Shown piece after piece: positions 34,902 to 44,250 of a stretch of DNA of 64,000 nucleotides. The position numbers and the translations under genes are program-made. The number at the start of each line of letters is the position of its first letter. The first letter of the stretch is position 1. Source of the DNA: Weissella uvarum (GTDB taxonomy: Bacteria > Bacillota > Bacilli > Lactobacillales > Lactobacillaceae). Location: assembly GCF_016908785.1 (NCBI RefSeq), contig NZ_JAFBEO010000002.1, positions 124,001 to 188,000 of the forward strand. The letters are read 5' to 3'. Below the pieces are notes generated by a model. It did not search any database. It saw only the letters and a program-made list of their open reading frames with translations, and had not been told where the DNA came from.

Positions 34902-35846
34902 TTAGAATTTTCGTAACCAAATTTCATCAATGACGTGGCCCACAGTCTTATGCAAGACTAAATCAGCTCGCTCTCGAGTAGGTAAAATATAGTCATTTAA
35001 GTTAGGCAAATTCACATCGCGCCAAACTTCTTCAGCTTGTTGTACCGCTTCATTGAATGGAATTTGCGTCCAAGGGTAGAAATAATTATTTGGATCCTGA
35101 GATTCTGCAGTCTGCTTTAACAATGCCACAAAACGATCCAAATACCAATGTTCAATCAAATCAGTCTTCGCATCTAAATAAATCGACAAATCAAAGAAAT
35201 CTGACAAATAAATGGGAGATTCAGGACTCATCTGTAGGGTATTGATACCTTCAATAATAAAAATCTTTGGTCGTTGAATATAATCATACTCACCTTCCAA
35301 AACATCCGAAATATCATGCGAATATTTAGGTGCTTTAATCTCTTCAACGCCATCTTTAATCGTATCCATAAAATTCAGCAAAGCTGGCATATCATACGAT
35401 TCGGGAAAACCTTTACGATCAAATAACCCCTGCGCCTTCAAATCCGCATTAGAACGTAAGAAGCCATCCGTTGTAACCAACGCAACCTCATCATTCCCAA
35501 ATTCTGCTTGTAACAAATATTGTAAAAGCTGAGCTGTCGTTGTTTTACCAACCGCCACTGAGCCAGCAATACCAATCACAAATGGGCTCGGCGTTTGTTC
35601 TTCACGTAAAAAATTCATGCGTGCCTGCCGTGTTCGTTCATATTGTGCATATTCCATCTTAATATAATCAACCAGTGGCACATAGATTGCATTCACTTCA
35701 CCCAGTGAAATTTGGTCGTTAAACGCCTTTAAGCCATCTAAGACTTTAGGTGTTAATTGCGAATCTGCAACATTTGTGTCGGTCGATCCAAGTTTACGCC
35801 ACTGTTCACGACTGAATACTTCATAATTCATTGATGCTTCTGTCAT
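34902..35846 (-). CDS. coaA: Pantothenate kinase (type I)
   Basis: First and usually rate-limiting step of CoA synthesis. It has 314 aa, like E. coli-type CoaA. The P-loop is GIAGSVAVGKTTTA; LVTTDGFLRSNADLK, KGFPESYDMPALL and IIEGINTLQ are family motifs. GAGGG lies 7 nt before the ATG. It begins 3 nt after the stop of the HelD-like gene, so the two are cotranscribed. A terminator follows. Confidence 0.97.
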   Translation of the reverse strand: MTEASMNYEVFSREQWRKLGSTDTNVADSQLTPKVLDGLKAFNDQISLGEVNAIYVPLVDYIKMEYAQYERTRQARMNFLREEQTPSPFVIGIAGSVAVGKTTTAQLLQYLLQAEFGNDEVALVTTDGFLRSNADLKAQGLFDRKGFPESYDMPALLNFMDTIKDGVEEIKAPKYSHDISDVLEGEYDYIQRPKIFIIEGINTLQMSPESPIYLSDFFDLSIYLDAKTDLIEHWYLDRFVALLKQTAESQDPNNYFYPWTQIPFNEAVQQAEEVWRDVNLPNLNDYILPTRERADLVLHKTVGHVIDEIWLRKF

Positions 35847-35849
35847 TTT

Positions 35850-38135
35850 TTAACCCTCGATATATAAATCTTGGTCAATGTCACGCAACAATGGAGACAA
35901 AGTTTGGTTCGCCAAGATGGTTAGTTGGTGCATTGCCCGAGAAGCAATCGTATAGACAAGTTGACGCTCATCATCTTCATGGTAGACCGCTTCACTGGCA
36001 TCCCACATAATAACAGCATCAAATTCCAGCCCTTTAGCTAAGTATGCTGGTACAATAATCGTTCCTGGCACCAATCGTTGATTTTCTGTCCGAATGATTG
36101 TCACATCCATCGCATCCCGCAATTGCGCATAAGCACGCTCAGCTTCCGCCAAAGTTTTAGTAATAATCGCTGTCGTTTCATGTAATGCGTGATTATCTGC
36201 AACTTGCTGAATTGCATAATCGACCATCGCTTGTTCAGAAGGCAAAACAGCTACCGTTGGCTTACTTCCCTCTCGTTCAAACGCGTTAATCGTAGCACCG
36301 TCAATTAAAATTGCTTTGGCATAATCTGTAATTTGTTGAGTTGACCGGTACGTATCAGTCAATTCAATATATTCTGATTTCTCAGGATCAAAGAGATGTG
36401 ACAAGTCATCTTGTAGGCTTGTTGCATTCTCTTTGGTAAAAATCGCCTGATTCAAGTCTCCTAGCATCGTAAAACGTGCCTTAGGGAAACTATGCTTCAA
36501 AAAGGCCAACTGGAAAGGTGTGTAATCTTGAATCTCATCAATGAACAAGAATCGAATATCACGCTCACCATGTGCACCTTTAATCAAATCAAATAACAAC
36601 ATAAAAGGCGTCATATCGGCCAAATTCAAACGGCCTTCCTTCATGCCATTAACCGTGCGCTTCACCCCTTCTTGCCAATCAGCTTCTTCAATACCGTATT
36701 TTGCTAAATCAACCAATTGTGGTACTTGTTCCAAGAAGTGTACAAATTGACGATTAATATTGATGAATCGATTGCGGTTGATTCCTTTAACCAAAGGCGC
36801 CATCTCGTCCGTCACAATTTTCTTAGCGACATAATTATGTTCTTCTTGGTCTGACTTAAAGTCCTTTTCTTCATCCCCCATCATTGAATCATATTCTTCC
36901 TTTGATAGGTTCTCAATGCGTTCATCAACCCAGTCAGATTGCATTTCCTTACGCACTTGTGATTGTAGAATTTTTAGCAAACGTTCTTTGGTGGCAAAGA
37001 GACGATTCCCAAGATTATAGTTTTCATTGAAACTATAATAAATTTCTTTAATGCGGTCCGTACTAATCAATTCTTCACCATGGAATTTAATTGGACGGAC
37101 CTGAATATCAGATTGATTTAAACTCTTAGCATAAGCCTGCATCACATCGAAATAGTCCAGAGTACCTTTAAAATCAATAATTTGTTTTTCTTTTGGACCT
37201 GGTTGCGCCTCAAATCGTTCTTGAAGCGTTTCAATTTCAAAACGTGGTAAACGGCGTGATGCATATTGATAGTAGGTCATCTGCACCATGTTTTGTTCAC
37301 CCAATTCGGGCAACACCTGGTCAATATAATCATTAAACAACTGGTTTGGTGAAAACATCACAACTTGGCCTGACGTTAATTGACCACGGTAGCGATACAA
37401 TAAATAAGCCACACGTTGCAACACAGCCGAAGTTTTACCAGATCCAGCTGCTCCTTGCACAAACAATAAGTCCGCCGATGTGTTTCGAATAATCTTATTT
37501 TGCTCACGCTGAATCGTCGTCACGATTGATTGCATCTTAGTCGTTGATTCGCCAGATAGCGCATCCAATAACATTTGATCACCAACTGCTTCATCAGTAT
37601 CAAAGATGGTCACAATTTTATCGTTTTCAATTTGAAATTGACGCTTTAAATGCACTGTCGCATGCTGAGTCCCATCAGGCGTTTCATAATCAACTTCTCC
37701 AACCCCATCATCATAGTAAATAGAAGAAATAGGAGCCCGCCAATCATATATCAAAAAATGATCCGGCTTGTCTGAAAACGAAGCCAAGCCAATATAGATT
37801 GGCTCAGTCACTGAAGAACCCGCATCCTGTACATCAATTCGCGCAAAGTATGGTCGTTCTCGTAAGCGTTCAAGGACCTCAGCTTGATGATCCACAGAAT
37901 TCATTTCAGCTTCACGTTGCTCTAACATCTGTTGCTGTTGTCGCACAGACATGGCCGTTTCAAATAAGCCACTATAAGTTGATGACTTATAGCGGACATC
38001 CTGCCAACCAGCATCGACTTCAGCCTTTTTTTGATCCGCATGACCGCGTTCTAATTCATTTGCAACTTTAGCATCTTGAATCTTTTCCAAAACATGGTCA
38101 AGACGGCGCTGCTCTGATTCGTATGGTTCTGTCAT
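35850..38135 (-). CDS. HelD-like RNA polymerase-associated ATPase (UvrD/Rep superfamily)
   Basis: 761 aa. The N-terminal coiled coil (ESEQRRLDHVLEKIQ onward, to about 100) is typical of HelD, which inserts into RNA polymerase and releases stalled complexes. Superfamily 1 motifs: FVQGAAGSGKTSAVLQRVAYL (Walker A part GAAGSGKTS), FLFIDEIQDYTPFQ, MLGDLNQAIF and LTDTYRSTQQI, then a C-terminal ATPase lobe ending near YTIASRAMHQLTIL. The start at 38133-38135 has GGAGG 7 nt upstream. Role in transcription recycling is from the family. Confidence 0.92.
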   Translation of the reverse strand: MTEPYESEQRRLDHVLEKIQDAKVANELERGHADQKKAEVDAGWQDVRYKSSTYSGLFETAMSVRQQQQMLEQREAEMNSVDHQAEVLERLRERPYFARIDVQDAGSSVTEPIYIGLASFSDKPDHFLIYDWRAPISSIYYDDGVGEVDYETPDGTQHATVHLKRQFQIENDKIVTIFDTDEAVGDQMLLDALSGESTTKMQSIVTTIQREQNKIIRNTSADLLFVQGAAGSGKTSAVLQRVAYLLYRYRGQLTSGQVVMFSPNQLFNDYIDQVLPELGEQNMVQMTYYQYASRRLPRFEIETLQERFEAQPGPKEKQIIDFKGTLDYFDVMQAYAKSLNQSDIQVRPIKFHGEELISTDRIKEIYYSFNENYNLGNRLFATKERLLKILQSQVRKEMQSDWVDERIENLSKEEYDSMMGDEEKDFKSDQEEHNYVAKKIVTDEMAPLVKGINRNRFININRQFVHFLEQVPQLVDLAKYGIEEADWQEGVKRTVNGMKEGRLNLADMTPFMLLFDLIKGAHGERDIRFLFIDEIQDYTPFQLAFLKHSFPKARFTMLGDLNQAIFTKENATSLQDDLSHLFDPEKSEYIELTDTYRSTQQITDYAKAILIDGATINAFEREGSKPTVAVLPSEQAMVDYAIQQVADNHALHETTAIITKTLAEAERAYAQLRDAMDVTIIRTENQRLVPGTIIVPAYLAKGLEFDAVIMWDASEAVYHEDDERQLVYTIASRAMHQLTILANQTLSPLLRDIDQDLYIEG

Positions 38136-38211
38136 CTGAATTCCTCCAACAAATTTATCGTTATATGATACACCTTTTCCCGAGAAAAAGCTATTTTGCA
38201 TATTATTCTAT

Positions 38212-38243
38212 AAAAAAACCCAGCCCATAAACTGGGCTAGGTT
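38212..38243 (-). terminator. Terminator after recA
   Basis: On the minus strand CCTAGCCCA-GTTTA-TGGGCTGGG is followed by seven T. Confidence 0.88.
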
Positions 38244-38251
38244 TAATTTCT

Positions 38252-39409
38252 TTATTTCAAAAGATCAATTTCATCACCGTCATCTGGTTCGGTTCCAGCA
38301 TCATCAGTACTTTCTTCCAAATTAGCTTCATCAGAACCATCATTTTCTCCAAGATAAGTGCTGCGAATCTTGTCATAAATTTCATCATAGACAGCCTTAT
38401 GTTCAGGATCTTCAAGCCAACGAATCACATTGACCTTTCCTTGACCAATCTTTTCACCATTGTATGAGAACCATGATCCTGACTTATTGATAATATCCTT
38501 ATCAACTGCCAAATCAATCATCTCACCAGTCTTAGAAATCCCCTTACCAAACATGATTTCCAATTCAACTTCTCTAAATGGTGCTGCCACCTTGTTCTTA
38601 ACGACCTTAATCCGTGTCAAATTTCCAATTGACTTCACATCGTCACCATCGGCCTTGGTAGCATCAATACCACCCTTACGACGAACATCCAAACGAACTG
38701 ATGAATAAAATTTAAGCGCACGACCACCAGGTGTTGTTTCAGGATTACCAAACATCACACCAATCTTTTCACGTAATTGGTTAATAAAGATAACCGTTGT
38801 GCCAGTCTTCAAAATTGAACCTGACATTTTACGCAAAGCTTGTGACATCATCCGGGCTTGCAATCCAACCGTTGAATCCCCGATTTCACCATCGATTTCG
38901 GCCTTTGGCGTCAAGGCGGCCACCGAATCAATAACAACCAGGTCAACTGCCCCAGAACTAATCAATTCATCAGCAATCGCCAAACCTTGTTCCCCAGTAT
39001 CTGGTTGAGACAACAAAAGTTCATCAACATCAACACCTAAAGCACGTGCATATTCCACATCAATCGCATTTTCCGCGTCAATATAGGCGACAATTCCACC
39101 AGTCTTTTGTGACTCAGCTGCCGCATGTAAAGCCAAAGTGGTCTTACCAGATGATTCAGGACCATAAATTTCAACAATACGTCCCTTCGGATAACCACCG
39201 ATACCAAGTGCGATATCTAATTTCAATGAGCCAGTCGAAGTTGCTTCGGTCTTCGTAAATTTACTATCACCTAACTTCATCACTGAACCTTTTCCAAATG
39301 ACTTTTCAATCTTCTTCAAAGCATCATCAAGTGCCTTTTGTCGATCCTTAGGATCATCGACCCGACCCTCAATTTTCTTATTTGGGTTAATGTTTTTTCC
39401 ACTTGCCAT
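38252..39409 (-). CDS. recA: Recombinase A
   Basis: Homologous recombination and, in most bacteria, the trigger for LexA self-cleavage. It has 385 aa. Walker A is GPESSGKTT; also [38 protein letters not shown], and loop L2. The C-terminal tail is very acidic (after LGEND). The start at 39407-39409 has GGAGG 8 nt upstream. It lies downstream of the PncC gene as in many Bacilli (cinA-recA). RecA looks intact, in contrast to the LexA of this window. Confidence 0.98.
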   Translation of the reverse strand: MASGKNINPNKKIEGRVDDPKDRQKALDDALKKIEKSFGKGSVMKLGDSKFTKTEATSTGSLKLDIALGIGGYPKGRIVEIYGPESSGKTTLALHAAAESQKTGGIVAYIDAENAIDVEYARALGVDVDELLLSQPDTGEQGLAIADELISSGAVDLVVIDSVAALTPKAEIDGEIGDSTVGLQARMMSQALRKMSGSILKTGTTVIFINQLREKIGVMFGNPETTPGGRALKFYSSVRLDVRRKGGIDATKADGDDVKSIGNLTRIKVVKNKVAAPFREVELEIMFGKGISKTGEMIDLAVDKDIINKSGSWFSYNGEKIGQGKVNVIRWLEDPEHKAVYDEIYDKIRSTYLGENDGSDEANLEESTDDAGTEPDDGDEIDLLK

Positions 39410-39451
39410 CTTGTCGGCCTCCAATTTGTTAACTTTAACTTAAGTGATACT

Positions 39452-39481
39452 AGTATACAACTAATTTATACTAAACTGCAA
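39452..39481 (-). promoter_or_regulatory. recA promoter without an SOS box
   Basis: TTGCAG (39476-39481) and TATACT (39452-39457) on the minus strand are 18 nt apart. Several small palindromes are near (ATACTAGTAT, ACTTAAGT, GTTAAC), but no GAAC-N4-GTTC box. Confidence 0.6.
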
Positions 39482-39486
39482 ATTTT

Positions 39487-39963
39487 TTATTTTATTACTT
39501 TCAGGGCATCCAACACCATTTGCATACCCATGTCAACACTCTTTTGACGGACTTCAGAGCGATCACCATCAAAATGGTATTCCTGAATATCTTGATATTG
39601 CCCGGGGCCAACAACACCAATAAAAACAGTCCCAGCTGGGTGCCCTTCCAAAATTTCCGGACCAGCAACACCAGTGAAACTAACCCCAAAATCTGTTTGC
39701 AAAGCCGCTTTGGCACCAGATGCCATCGCTAAAGCAACTTGGTGTGAGACAACCCCAAACTCATCGATTATACTTGCGGATACATTTACTAACTGTTGTT
39801 TGGCCTCCGCTGAATAAGTCACAAACGCACCTGGTAACACAGCCGAAATACCACGAACATTAGCTAATTGGCTAATAAACATTCCCGCTGTTAAGGATTC
39901 CGCACTCGTGATTGTCAAATTGCGTTCAATAAGCGCTTGCCCTAGTTCTTGTTCAATTTGCAT
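39487..39963 (-). CDS. Nicotinamide-nucleotide amidohydrolase (PncC/CinA C-terminal domain)
   Basis: 158-aa stand-alone PncC domain that deamidates NMN to NaMN for pyridine-nucleotide recycling. Motifs: TSAESLTAGMFISQLANVRGIS with the catalytic Ser region, GAFVTYSAEAKQQLVNVS, VSFTGVAGPE and GTVFIGVVG. Bacillus CinA (about 415 aa) has an additional N-terminal MoCF-like domain, which is absent here. It retains the cinA position upstream of recA. Confidence 0.92.
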   Translation of the reverse strand: MQIEQELGQALIERNLTITSAESLTAGMFISQLANVRGISAVLPGAFVTYSAEAKQQLVNVSASIIDEFGVVSHQVALAMASGAKAALQTDFGVSFTGVAGPEILEGHPAGTVFIGVVGPGQYQDIQEYHFDGDRSEVRQKSVDMGMQMVLDALKVIK

Positions 39964-40033
39964 GCTGTCTAACCACCTTTATTTATACATACAGAGACGC
40001 TACTTTCACTTAATAGTGTACTGGCTTCTCCAT

Positions 40034-40062
40034 AAAAAAAACAGGTCCGCAGACCTGCTTTT
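40034..40062 (-). terminator. Terminator after pgsA
   Basis: On the minus strand AGCAGGTCTGCGGACCTGTT forms ACAGGTC/GACCTGT-type arms followed by eight T. Confidence 0.85.
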
Positions 40063-40647
40063 TTATTTAAATCCGTCATTAAATACTGAACGGTTTTTGT
40101 AGAAGTAATCAATTCCCGAATAGATTGTGGCAATCAATGCAATCCAAATCATGATTTGTGCAAATGGAATATGCAAGGCTGCAAAACCAACATTATGCAA
40201 TAAGAAGAAAATAATCGCAATCATCTGTGAGAACGTCTTAATTTTTCCAGGCATAGCTGCTGCCAAGACCTGACCACCATTTTCAACAATCAAAGTTCGT
40301 AAACCAGTGATTGCTAATTCGCGAATGACGATAATCGCCACCATCCAAGCAGCTACCCAGTTGAACTGAACAAAGAAAATTAAGGCTGTCATCACTAGCA
40401 ATTTATCAGCAAGCGGATCAGCAAACTTACCAAAATTTGTTACTAGATGTTGCCGACGTGCAATTTGCCCATCCAAAAAATCAGTAAGCGACGCAATGAT
40501 AAACAAGATTGCTGCGACAAAATGACTAACAGGTAATTGGGCACCTAACACTTGCCATGTCCCCCAAGCGGGGTTAAAAGCTAAGATGAGCATAAAAACT
40601 GGAATCAATATAATTCGAAAAACCGTAAGCTTATTTGGTAAATTCAT
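40063..40647 (-). CDS. pgsA: CDP-diacylglycerol--glycerol-3-phosphate 3-phosphatidyltransferase
   Basis: Makes phosphatidylglycerol phosphate, precursor of PG and cardiolipin. It has 194 aa with several membrane helices. The CDP-alcohol phosphotransferase motif DG-x2-AR-x8-G-x3-D-x3-D is visible in SLTDFLDGQIARRQHLVTNFGKFADPLADK (quote split: DFLDGQIARR and GKFADPLADK). Gene order rodZ-pgsA-pncC-recA is conserved in Bacilli. Its product feeds the cls gene of this window. Confidence 0.96.
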   Translation of the reverse strand: MNLPNKLTVFRIILIPVFMLILAFNPAWGTWQVLGAQLPVSHFVAAILFIIASLTDFLDGQIARRQHLVTNFGKFADPLADKLLVMTALIFFVQFNWVAAWMVAIIVIRELAITGLRTLIVENGGQVLAAAMPGKIKTFSQMIAIIFFLLHNVGFAALHIPFAQIMIWIALIATIYSGIDYFYKNRSVFNDGFK

Positions 40648-40659
40648 GCGTTACGACTC

Positions 40660-41571
40660 CTAACGCTTAAATTGCATATAAGCATTCCAAACCGTCTCAT
40701 TGTTACTCTTCAATGGTACTTGTTGTCCATCAAGAGCGACCTTAAGTGGTTGTGCATTTCCAATTTGCAAATGGATACTTGTGACATCCTTACCAATTTT
40801 AACATTAGTTGGTTGGTTAGCCTTCAATGTACCATTGTAGAGGGCATTCCCATTATTATCAGTAACTTGTAACCAAGCGCTGCTTGAAGCTGAAAGCTTA
40901 AGATTAACAGTCTTGTTAGGCATCTTAACGTTCTTATAAGAAACACTCTTGCCAGAAACAGTTCCAGCACCTAGGCTAACGGCACTCTTTTGTGACTTTG
41001 CTTTAGCTTGACTTGAGTTACTTTGCTTATCTGAAGACTTAGCCTTATCATTTGAACTTGACTCAGACTTTGAGCTTGATTCAACCTTTGAACTTGAAAC
41101 TGAAACAGATGAACTGTTTGACTCTGACTTAGATGTCCCAGTGAAAGCTGACACCAACATCCAAACAATCGCAATTACCGCAACAACTGCGACAGCAATC
41201 AAAACCTTTGGCATGACTTGGCGCGTTTTATCAACTGGTGTTTCAGTTTCATGATGAATTCCTGCGCGTGTCACATTGTCAGTATCAACACGTGCATTAT
41301 CGAGATTCGCATCAGTATCTGCCGATGCTGGCTCAACCTCATGATCTTCAATAAACTTATCAGCATCTAAACCAACCGAAGCTGCATATTGGCGGACAAA
41401 AGCACGCTCATAAAACTTACCAGGCAATTGATCAAATTGACCATTTTCAATGGCTTGCAAGTAACGCTTTTGAATTTTAGTCATTTGTTGGATATCATCT
41501 AGTGACAATCCTTTTTCAATTCGCGCAGCTTGTAGTGCTTGCCCTGTTTCTTGGTTATGTTCTTCACTCAT
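40660..41571 (-). CDS. RodZ-like cytoskeletal/cell-shape protein
   Basis: 303 aa. The N-terminal Xre-like helix-turn-helix (about 8-75: LQAARIEKGLSLDDIQQMT, RYLQAIENGQFDQLPGKFYE) is the HTH_25 type of RodZ/YmfM. One transmembrane helix at about 120-145 (VLIAVAVVAVIAIVWMLVSAF) is followed by a Ser/Lys-rich linker and a C-terminal DUF4115-like beta domain. It lies between the M16 peptidase pair and pgsA, as ymfM does in Bacillus. Confidence 0.9.
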   Translation of the reverse strand: MSEEHNQETGQALQAARIEKGLSLDDIQQMTKIQKRYLQAIENGQFDQLPGKFYERAFVRQYAASVGLDADKFIEDHEVEPASADTDANLDNARVDTDNVTRAGIHHETETPVDKTRQVMPKVLIAVAVVAVIAIVWMLVSAFTGTSKSESNSSSVSVSSSKVESSSKSESSSNDKAKSSDKQSNSSQAKAKSQKSAVSLGAGTVSGKSVSYKNVKMPNKTVNLKLSASSSAWLQVTDNNGNALYNGTLKANQPTNVKIGKDVTSIHLQIGNAQPLKVALDGQQVPLKSNNETVWNAYMQFKR

Positions 41572-41633
41572 TTTTTGATCACCTAACTATCTCAATGTTT
41601 TGTAATATTTATGTTGATTATAGCATATTTCGG

Positions 41634-42908
41634 TTACATTGGTCGAATTATTACCTTAGAAATTGGTGCGCGATCCATTTTTTCCAAAATATCAGCAACC
41701 GTGTCAGCATCCAGTTGTGCCAAAATTTCAAATTCATCCAATGTGGTCGCTGCATCAAACAGATTTCCTTCAAAGTTAACAACTAAATCTTCCATAAAAT
41801 TAAAGCGGTTAACCATCCTTCCAAGAGTAGCCTGTTTCACCAAAGGAAACTCATGTCGCAACTGAGCAAATAGCTCTGGTAAATGTTGCCATGCGTCCGA
41901 AACCACCTCGATCAACCGTTCCGGTTCATTGGTATGACCTGCGGCTGAAATAAAAGCAAAGCCCCGTTCCCATTCAAAATCAATGCTAAAATCATCATCG
42001 ATTAAAGCTTCATCGTACCAAGCCATGTAGTCTGGTGATAATTCACCAAAAACTAAATCTAATGCCAAACTAACTGCCAGCATCACTTTTAAGGCCTCAC
42101 GTCCTGTTGGTAAACTTTGTTGAATGGAAAAACGCTGACCTAAAGCCACCTTAGTTTGTTGGGTTGGCAAACGGACCTCCTTTGGTGCCGTTTTTGCAGG
42201 CGCCAATGTTGGCTGATGAATTTGAGCTGGTTGCGTGGCAATGCGTTGTCCAGCAACGGACTCTTCAATAGCCTGTTTAAGCTTAATTTCGTCGAAAGCT
42301 CCGGTAATGAATAAATCCATATTAGCCGGTTGATAAAAAGCATCAAAGGCTATTTGCAAATCCTTGGCTGAAATTTGAGCTAGTGAGGTCGCGTTTCCAA
42401 CTAATTCTTCCGCCAAACCATCATGTGGATATAATTGCTCCATTAAAAGCCGATAAATTTGTGAATCGACATTATCTTGATACATATCAGCTTCTTGCTG
42501 AATAATTTTTGCTTCACGCGTCACAGCCGTTTCAGGAAAATAACTCACTTGCGTAAAATTTAAGAGCTCAGTAATTGCTGCTAAATTATTGGCTAAACTT
42601 GTAAAGTAGTAACTTGTACGACTTTGACTAGTAAACGCATTAGCATCGGCCCCCAATTCACTTAAGCGTTGAAATGCATCATAATCAGCCTGACCAAACA
42701 TCCGATGTTCTAAAAAATGAGCGATCCCGGTTGGTTGATGGTATGCCTGCCCTTGCCAATTAAACTGTGTATCACGTCCACCAAAATCAACGGTTAAGTT
42801 GGCTGCCATTTGGTGAAAATCAGGTCGTGGTGCCAGATGAATTTGTAAGCCATTTGGCAAAGTATAGTGTTGTTCAGGTGGAAATAAAGCTTTAATCTGC
42901 ATCTTCAT
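41634..42908 (-). CDS. M16 family peptidase, YmfH-like (catalytic-motif subunit)
   Basis: 424 aa zinc-peptidase-like protein. The inverted zinc motif HXXEH is present (His64-Phe-Leu-Glu67-His68) and the third ligand is likely in the E-rich EAKIIQQEADMYQDN segment. Its start overlaps the end of the YmfF-like gene by 17 nt, so the two are cotranslated and may form a heterodimer as in other two-component M16 proteases. Substrate unknown. Confidence 0.92.
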   Translation of the reverse strand: MKMQIKALFPPEQHYTLPNGLQIHLAPRPDFHQMAANLTVDFGGRDTQFNWQGQAYHQPTGIAHFLEHRMFGQADYDAFQRLSELGADANAFTSQSRTSYYFTSLANNLAAITELLNFTQVSYFPETAVTREAKIIQQEADMYQDNVDSQIYRLLMEQLYPHDGLAEELVGNATSLAQISAKDLQIAFDAFYQPANMDLFITGAFDEIKLKQAIEESVAGQRIATQPAQIHQPTLAPAKTAPKEVRLPTQQTKVALGQRFSIQQSLPTGREALKVMLAVSLALDLVFGELSPDYMAWYDEALIDDDFSIDFEWERGFAFISAAGHTNEPERLIEVVSDAWQHLPELFAQLRHEFPLVKQATLGRMVNRFNFMEDLVVNFEGNLFDAATTLDEFEILAQLDADTVADILEKMDRAPISKVIIRPM

Positions 42909-44166
42909 TTGTTCCTTTCAAAACATAGGCAACTTGCAAAGTCGCACGCTTGGCAACTGCTTGCACTGCTTGAGGGGTCACCGCTGAAAGATTATCCCAC
43001 CAATCAGCAATTGATTGTCCCGTTAGCGCACTGACATAAGCACGATCTTGGACTTGGCTTTGATTATCAAGACTGGTCATAAAATCAGTCCACATTAATT
43101 GCTTTACCATGGCTAACTCTTCATCAGTCACCAACGTTTGTGCCAAACTCTTTAAGTTAGCCTCAATCGCTGCTTGCGCTGGCCCAACTTGAACACTCGC
43201 AACGCCCGCTGATACTAACAACACATCCGTAAACCGATTATAATCAGTACTAATTGTGTAAGCCAACCCTTGTGTTTCACGTACATCCATAAATAGCCTT
43301 GAAACAGGTGTACCACCAAAAATTGCTTCAAAGACATAGGCTGCAAAACGATGTTCTGGTGCAATCTCGAGTTGATAAATCATGGCTAATTGACTTTGGT
43401 TTACCGGCTGTCGTTCTGCAACTGTTTTAACGGGCACATGCACCGGCTGGTGATAGTACAAGTTTGCATGTTTAACGCCAGTATTTGGCTGAACGGCAAA
43501 TGTTTGTTTGACCAAGTTCCAACAAGTATTTTCATCAACATCACCTGAGATTAAAATATCAAGGCGATCATCGGCCCACATAGCTTTAAATGCTTGGTAC
43601 GCTTGTTGTGGTGTCACATCTTCAACAGCTTTTGGAGTTCCGTATGCTGGCAAAGCTTGCGCAGCTTGATCAAAATAAGCATTTAAGGCATGCCGATTTG
43701 CAATATAAGGTCGATCGTCCTCGAGCGCTGCCATTTCATCTAACAAAAAATCTTTTTGCCGTTCAAAAATTGTTAAATCAAAACCGTCTGTCGCATTTCC
43801 TAGCGGTTGCGTTAACATATCTTTCAAAAAGGTCAATCCTTGTGCCAATAACGACTGACCATCAGCTGTAAACCGTTCATCAATCATCACTAAGTGCGCT
43901 TTAACAATATGTAACGCCCCCATTTTTAAGACATCGACCCCATATTCTGCTCCATATAAAGCACTCAAAGCACGCGCCAACGCTGGCTGACTCTGGTATT
44001 TTTCTGAAGTTTCTTCTAACATCTTAGCCATTAAGGCTCTTTGTGCGAAATCAGCTTGCCCCACTGGGCTTGCAAAATTTAATTCAATCCGGATTGTTGA
44101 AAATTGTTGAGTGGGTTGAATGGTCACGTGGGTATTCGCATTTAAATCTTTTTTTAACACAAGCAA
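42892..44166 (-). CDS. M16 family protein, YmfF-like (non-catalytic partner)
   Basis: 424 aa, same fold as its neighbour. At the position of HXXEH it reads ALMAKMLEETSE, so the zinc ligands are absent. The C-terminal half keeps the M16 features, for example FGGTPVSRLFMDVRETQGLAYTIS (core RLFMDVRE). This is the pattern of the substrate-binding partner in split M16 enzymes. It is first in the probable unit ymfF-ymfH-rodZ-pgsA. Confidence 0.9.
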   Translation of the reverse strand: MLVLKKDLNANTHVTIQPTQQFSTIRIELNFASPVGQADFAQRALMAKMLEETSEKYQSQPALARALSALYGAEYGVDVLKMGALHIVKAHLVMIDERFTADGQSLLAQGLTFLKDMLTQPLGNATDGFDLTIFERQKDFLLDEMAALEDDRPYIANRHALNAYFDQAAQALPAYGTPKAVEDVTPQQAYQAFKAMWADDRLDILISGDVDENTCWNLVKQTFAVQPNTGVKHANLYYHQPVHVPVKTVAERQPVNQSQLAMIYQLEIAPEHRFAAYVFEAIFGGTPVSRLFMDVRETQGLAYTISTDYNRFTDVLLVSAGVASVQVGPAQAAIEANLKSLAQTLVTDEELAMVKQLMWTDFMTSLDNQSQVQDRAYVSALTGQSIADWWDNLSAVTPQAVQAVAKRATLQVAYVLKGTNEDAD

Positions 44167-44206
44167 TACCTAAATCCCTTATTAAAGTCTTTTTAAATTT
44201 AAAAAT

Positions 44207-44239
44207 AAAAAAGTACGTTGTGAATAATCACAACGTACT
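44207..44239 (-). terminator. Terminator after cls
   Basis: On the minus strand AGTACGTTGTG/CACAACGTACT around ATTATT is followed by TTTTTT. Confidence 0.88.
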
Positions 44240-44250
44240 CAATCATATCA

